Shown here piece after piece: positions 59,246 through 64,000 of a DNA stretch of 64,000 bases; within the stretch, counting starts at the first letter, position 1, and each line of letters begins with the position of its first letter. Under the pieces are notes generated by a model. The model was given only the letters and a program-made list of their open reading frames with translations. It searched no databases and was not told where the DNA came from. The DNA lies in contig OY740774.1 of NCBI GenBank assembly GCA_963513935.1, positions 22,401,949-22,465,948 of the forward strand, written 5' to 3'. A program made the translations under genes and the position numbers. The DNA is from Aphrophora alni. Taxonomy: Eukaryota; Arthropoda; Insecta; Hemiptera; Aphrophoridae.

Positions 59246-59582
59246 TTTCAATTACAATTTATTTTCGGAAACTCTCATCCAACCAGTACACTACGATATA
59301 GGCCGGTTAACAGAAGTTCTACTGTAGTTGCAAAGTTTATATATAGACTTTATTATATAGACTTTTAAAAGTTTATATATCACTTATTTCACTTTAAAAA
59401 AATCTGTTTATATAATATGTAATAAATATTGACTTTTTTCGGATAATCCGACCTTTTTTGCGTTCCGACCATGCCCCCAGTCCCGAAGGTGACGGATTAG
59501 AGGGGTTCTACTGTATTTTATTATTTTTTAAACGAACGAAGAATTTTAAGACCCAATTAACATACGACACTTTGAGGGTTAA

Positions 59583-60712
59583 AAGATGAATAATTTTTGT
59601 TAACACAAAAAAAAGAAAGTATTTAAAAATTATATTACCAATAATGTTGAGAGATTTGTGAACAAAATTATATGCAAAACTTTATGATTTGGGTGCATGT
59701 AAATGTTTGTGTGAATGTTTGAAAATGATCATGCAAACTGCCTAAAAATCCCTGCCATTACAAAAAAAAGTGTCTGGTAGTTCTAGAAACGTATATTTGG
59801 ATTATATACGTTTATTTATTTAGAGAATGTGTTATTCTCAACTTCTTATTTTCATGAGTAATAATTATTGAATATCTTTAGCAAGATGGTTACTTAAAAT
59901 ATACTATATTAATTTTATTATGGTAGAGGAGGAAATAAAGTGATACAAATTACAGAACAAGTTATAAAAATGTTTAGCACAATATACATTTATTAATAAA
60001 ACTAGATGAAATATAATTTTCAAAACACAGTAAATTAATCTACTACAGTGGTACAGATTTAGGAACAAACATGCTTTGCGCATGACTGGTGTATCATATT
60101 AATAAAATAGTGTGAAAGTAACATTTTAGCCAGATAAACAGAATTATATACAATCGAATAGCTTGCTAACAATTTCAGTGAAAGCCAGTGCATGTCAACC
60201 GAAAGAAGGGAAATTCTAGGAACATGCAGATCAGCTTTTGGTGGAACTCACTTGAAAATGATGGGGTTCTCATAGCTGGTAGCTAAAGTGTTTCAAAATG
60301 TACCTCACACTTGGACTGAGGATCATTTTAACTTATCTGATACTGATGTTTACCTGTTGTTGATACTTATAGTCACTCCTCATTGGAGATGGTTAAAAGT
60401 AGATGTGTGAAATTACTTACTTTGAAGTGTACCAGTGGTTGGAAAACGCTTATAAATAATATACTATACTTTAGAAGCTAATGTTCTAAACCATTATATT
60501 CTAGTTCTGGTTATCTCCAAATATGTTTCCATGATGTTTCTCCTCGAACTTCCATCACACTAAAAGTTTCTACAATTTGGTAAAATATTTTAATATGTTT
60601 TGTATTTGGAGTATAACCTATAATTCACCTGATAACCATGGTTAATTCATAGTTTTAAAACTAAATTGAATATTGACTATACTGCAATCATAATGATATT
60701 TTTATGTTACAG
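59583..60712. other. Intron interior, no gene recognised
   Basis: AT-rich sequence between the Tigger region and exon c. No motif is supported. Confidence 0.45.
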
Positions 60713-60835
60713 CTTAAACGGGATAAGGTATTCTTATACCCAGATTTGTACAAAAATTGTGGACATGTCTCATTAACAGTTGATAAAACAATATCGCCAT
60801 GCATCCGTTTTGAAAGAATTCAAATTTTGAAAGTT
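60713..60835 (+). CDS. Host gene 2, internal exon c
   Basis: TTACAG|CTTAAA and GTT|GTAAGT bound a 123-bp phase 0 exon reading LKRDKVFLYPDLYKNCGHVS then LTVDKTISPCIRFERIQI. With exons a and b it gives 126 uninterrupted codons. The phase 0 donor means the gene continues beyond 60835; no further exon could be identified before the window ends. Confidence 0.7.
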
Positions 60836-61599
60836 GTAAGTAAAGTAGGTTTTTTATAATTTAATTACCGTAGTTTCATAAACATAACAAAAAACTTTAA
60901 ATGATAAATTTGTACTTCTAAACTTTTATGAGACAAACTTTTGATATATCAGAAGTCAGTATTTAAACAAAAACGGTAAACAAAAGATTGGAAAACAATT
61001 TTTCTTTATATTACATTATTATTATTTAATTTTGTTAAAGAAATGTTTACATATTATATATATTTACCAAAATGGTTTTTTGTTTAACTCACCATAAAAA
61101 CCATATCTTCAGTGTTTTGTCAAGTTCGGGAAATCAACTGTTCCTGATTTTCTTACTGTGTCTCTGTTTTTTTACATTGTGTTTTGTGTTTACATTTATT
61201 TTAATTTGGTCCAATATGTGTCCAAGTATTTTTTTGACTCATCAAGGTTAAACTGAACAAGTATTAGGTCGTCAAAGTATCCCCTGTCTTAAACCAATGT
61301 TACATTAAAAAAAAAAGAAAAGTGTACTGAAAATATGTATTTTTTATTTATTTTTGTATAAATATCGATTACATAGATTTTTTTTCTCCACATTCAGGTG
61401 TAAATACAGTGCCCTTGTCACATGGCCAAAAAACTAAGACTGGTAAAAAATAAACTAATCATTAAGACTGGACATAATTCTAAAAAATAAGAATATTACT
61501 TTTTTGTTTTTAATAAACATTTAGTCATTGAGAAATAAATTGAATTAATTAGAAATACTTCTCAATAATTCTGAATTTGATTAATCTGTATTAATGTAC

Positions 61600-62060
61600 A
61601 TGGGTTCTCTGAATCTGAATTTGACCTTTAGATACCACTAGGATATATACTGTTAGCTGCTTTTTGTAGAATGGATTTGCGAGATGGTGGTGTTTCTATT
61701 TTTGTAAGAATTGCTTTTGAGTATTCTTTTAAGTCTATAGAGTTAAACATTTTATGTCAAAAAAAGTTTATTGAAGCTGTATGTATTGCATTTCCTCCGT
61801 TGAAAGTTATTGTGGTTACCATGTTTCGTACTCCTGACATGGTAGTTGATGCCTTCATGAAGGAATTTATAATTTGCCATATATTTGTGAATATGGAAAT
61901 ATTAAAATAATAATATGTGGTGATATTGGTGATATTTGGAAATCTGGTAGTATGACTCAACATGTTACAATCTTCAGAATTTTACTGTTTGAATAGCAAG
62001 CCAACAAGCTTAAATTCTTGCCTTGATAATGTTACCAGGGGACTTAAATTTAAGAAAGGC
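61600..62060 (+). mobile_element. LINE endonuclease-domain fragment (APE type), jockey-like
   Basis: The main frame reads GGVSIFVRIAFEY, IELNILCQKKFIEAVCIAF and VVTMFRTPD, then, after a shift, IICGDI and LNSKPTSLNSCLDNV. These recall the apurinic-endonuclease-like domain of jockey-type ORF2 (GGV.IFV, E..C, RSP, CGDFN). The final H-containing part is absent. It is a decayed fragment in a host gene 2 intron. Confidence 0.6.
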
Positions 62061-62149
62061 GGAACCAAAATGGTAACAATGTTTGAAAAGAAAAAAAAAA
62101 TAAAAAAGACAAAGACAAATTTAGTAATTAACAAGGCTCAAGTTTATTG

Positions 62150-62215
62150 AAACAAAGAAATTTCGACGTTTCAGATTTTATCATTTACAACTGAGAAAGA
62201 CATCCTGAGACAAAA
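62150..62215 (-). repeat. Penelope-terminal-repeat-like segment with GAAACGTCG
   Basis: On the minus strand: TCAGTTGTAAATGATAAAAT, then CTGAAACGTCGAAATTTC and TTTGTTTCAATAAA. The GAAACGTCG core resembles the other two Penelope-like sites, but stem II is only a few bases, so no functional hammerhead is claimed. Confidence 0.35.
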
Positions 62216-62239
62216 TTATCATAAACAGCTTATGATTAA

Positions 62240-62530
62240 AAATATTATAATTAATAAAAGTTATACGCCCTTAAAGTAAAATATTATAATTTAAATAAAA
62301 AAAAAAAAATTTAATCAATAGATTCTGAAAATTTATCCCCCCTTTTTAGTTTATATATTTTATAGTTACAAAATTTAACACAAAAGACAATGAGCACAGC
62401 TTAACAATTAACAGGATTATAATTAATCAAAAAAAAAAAAGATTATACGCCCTTATATGTAAAAATTACAAAATAAAAAAAGATGTAAAGATACTGATAT
62501 TTATTTCCCCCCTTTTGACTTTATGAAATG
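62240..62530 (+). repeat. Imperfect direct repeat of about 110-120 bp
   Basis: Copies near 62240-62360 and 62410-62530 share TTATAATTAAT, TATACGCCCTTA and a T-rich edge reading TTTATCCCCCCTTTT-like. They follow the Penelope-like segment and may be its tandem terminal repeats. Confidence 0.65.
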
Positions 62531-64000
62531 ATAGTTTTTTAAAACAGTTACATAATATTACTTATTTGATAAGTTTCTTAAATGCTATATTGGCCAATAA
62601 ATATATATGTTTTAGATAAAGAATTTATTATAAAAAGAGTAGTTTATTTTAAAAGAAAAGAAAAGAAAATTTTGAATATTAAATTTTTAAATTGACGTCA
62701 ATTTTGTGTTAATTTAGAAAATAACCTCTTGGAGGTTGTTAGGACCGAAAGTTTGCATGCAGGCTCCACCCAAGTATTTTTTTATATATATTATAATTAA
62801 TTACACAAGTCTACATCTAAAATATAGTTTTTTAAGAAAACATATTCGCTGAAATAAATTTAGGCACATATACAATATGAGTTTAATTAAAGTTCTATAA
62901 AGTCAGTTTTTTTGTAACATCACTTTTGTGCACGTGAAACTCTGAAGCTATGTTGAATAAAACGTGTTTTGTTAACAGGACGAAACATGTTTAGATCTTT
63001 TGCTGTGTTTCTTCTACCAGCATATTAGCTATAGCAAAAAAAAACATGTTTTTTAGCGTCTGTACAAAATCAGACATGTTGTAGCATTAATGTTCATTAT
63101 TAAAGTAAATATCTGGTTATTTGTCAAAATTAAAGAAAATTGATTGTATAACAGAAATTCGTTAAGATGGTACTTAAAAGCTTCTTAGATGATTATAAAT
63201 CTATTTATATATATATTTAATTTTGTTTGAAACAAAGCTTGTATAAGACTTGCAAAGATCTGCAAAAGTCTGTAAAACGAAATTTTCTGATTTAGAACAG
63301 ATCTCTCCAATTGTTTTATATTTGACATGTTCAATAAGATATTTTGATCATTTAAAGTTCAACATTAGTTTGCACCTATTTCACATAATTGTTCAAAACT
63401 CAAAATGTGCCTTTGCAAGGTTTTGTAAAGTATGTTTTTTAAAAAAGGTAAATTTTTATAATCATTCAGTTTTAAAAGAACATTGAATATTAAATAAAAC
63501 ATGAAATACATATTTTAAAAATACATGATAATTAATAAATTGTTTTAAAGCATTAACAAAAATTTAATATATGATAAAATCTGTAAAGCTTAGTACCTGG
63601 AAAATCCTGTCGCAGTCCACGTGAGCTTGCGCCGTGAAAACGAATTTATTAAACATTTTAAACTAAAACGCACAAACTAAATTTTAACATATCGTTGAAA
63701 CTGAGTTGCAATTTTTGAAGACCAAGTAAGAAAATTTATCTCTAACGTAACTATCTAAAAAAAGTCAGGCATTGTGAGTGACTACAGGTAGACTAAGCAA
63801 CCGGTATTAGAGAAGATAGGCTGTCTTGCCGTTGTACTTTACCCTCCGCTATCGTACGATCATTAGTTTTGGACAATCTCGGCAGGTGACAGCATCTGTC
63901 AAGCAACGGAAGTTGTATGTGTGGAAGTTGAGTGAATGACGTTTTATTTCAGAGGTGATTTGAATTTGAATGCTACAGCTCTCCCCCCCCGAAAGACGGA
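62531..64000. other. Gene-free stretch at window end
   Basis: AT-rich to about 63590. From 63600 it is more GC-rich, with CCCTCCGCTATCG near 63842 that also occurs inside the Tigger MITE near 31036, so a related element may begin here. No exon is supported. Confidence 0.4.

Larger units (their letters stand above)
58562..59513. mobile_element. Tigger-type element 3, 952 bp, TA-flanked
   Basis: The left end CAGTAGAACCCCTCTAATT and the right end ATTAGAGGGGTTCTACTG are perfect inverted partners beside TA (58560-58561, 59514-59515). The subterminal TCCGTCACCT(C) also has an inverted partner. The interior has two local tandem repeats and no transposase. An extra GTTCTACTGTA at 59317 suggests a nested or rearranged copy. 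Confidence 0.85.
56887..59578. mobile_element. Possible piggyBac-type element carrying a nested Tigger
   Basis: TTAA at 56883-56886 followed by CCCTGTAAC, and GAGGG before TTAA at 59579-59582, give TTAA-CCCT...AGGG-TTAA ends. Beyond these few bases the arms do not match, so this pairing may be chance. If real, the element is about 1.74 kb without the nested Tigger and carries no recognisable transposase. Confidence 0.25.

Noticed and set aside
59012..59301. GC-rich overlapping frames of 64-71 residues
   Set aside because: They arise from the tandem repeat inside the Tigger element. GC richness removes stops by chance.
1..64000. tRNA genes, bacterial endosymbiont insertions or viral genes with envelope proteins
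   Set aside because: Looked for on both strands by motif. No cloverleaf-like box A/B pair, no bacterial-style gene cluster and no env-like frame was seen. A tRNA scan would be decisive for the first.

Overview
The window looks like the AT-rich, repeat-laden genome of an arthropod, most likely an insect. It has no operons, no bacterial-style gene density and no rRNA operon or tRNA gene that I can recognise. It has GT-AG-bounded exons with multi-kilobase introns, and transposable elements of families common in insects: Ty3/gypsy, jockey-like LINEs, Penelope-like, Tc1/mariner, pogo/Tigger, Mutator-like, hAT-like and piggyBac-like. I cannot name the species.

Host genes. Two sets of plus-strand exons can be assembled by frame and splice sites. 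Set 1 (exons 20307-20481, 22346-22446, 26828-26932, 38817-38930) joins into one uninterrupted 164-codon frame ending in TAG. Its third intron starts with GC instead of GT, and its sequence resembles the C-terminal part of Cramped-like (CRAMP1) proteins; this is tentative. Set 2 (50687-50813, 54932-55060, 60713-60835) joins into 126 coherent codons of a protein I do not recognise, and continues past the window. An exon-like block at 40896-41004 may belong to either gene. Most recognisable transposons after 20 kb lie inside these introns or between the two exon sets.

Layout. 1-870: the end of a Ty3/gypsy pol gene with intact integrase. 871-5380: a strikingly C-poor plus strand with no gene. 5461-9008: LTR-like repeats, including one about 1-kb LTR with a primer-binding-site-like motif. 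12.6-15.4 kb: an LTR candidate, a hAT-type MITE and a GC-rich solo LTR with a matching 5-bp duplication. 17.8-20 kb: a 5S-rRNA-derived repeat and a Penelope-like GIY-YIG fragment between 215-bp inverted arms. 20.8-29.6 kb: Tigger remnant, hammerhead-ribozyme-like motif, LINE ends and a complete but broken 1252-bp Tc1/mariner-type element. 30.5-40.2 kb: a Tigger MITE, a mariner relic, a nearly full-length Mutator-like transposase pseudogene and a second Tigger. 41-46.2 kb: a palindromic 20-bp repeat cluster, then a DDE transposase relic, a dimeric minisatellite and a 2442-bp element with about 590-bp terminal inverted repeats nested in the minisatellite. 46.8-49.7 kb: 5S-derived repeats and a piggyBac-type MITE. 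51.6-52.6 kb: a degraded gypsy pol. 53.5-64 kb: mariner, pogo-like, Tigger and LINE fragments.

The most interesting signals are the hammerhead-like motif at 22978-23022, the 5S-headed repeat family, the higher-order minisatellite with its nested long-TIR element, the palindromic repeat cluster beside an exon, and the GC-AG intron of about 11.9 kb.
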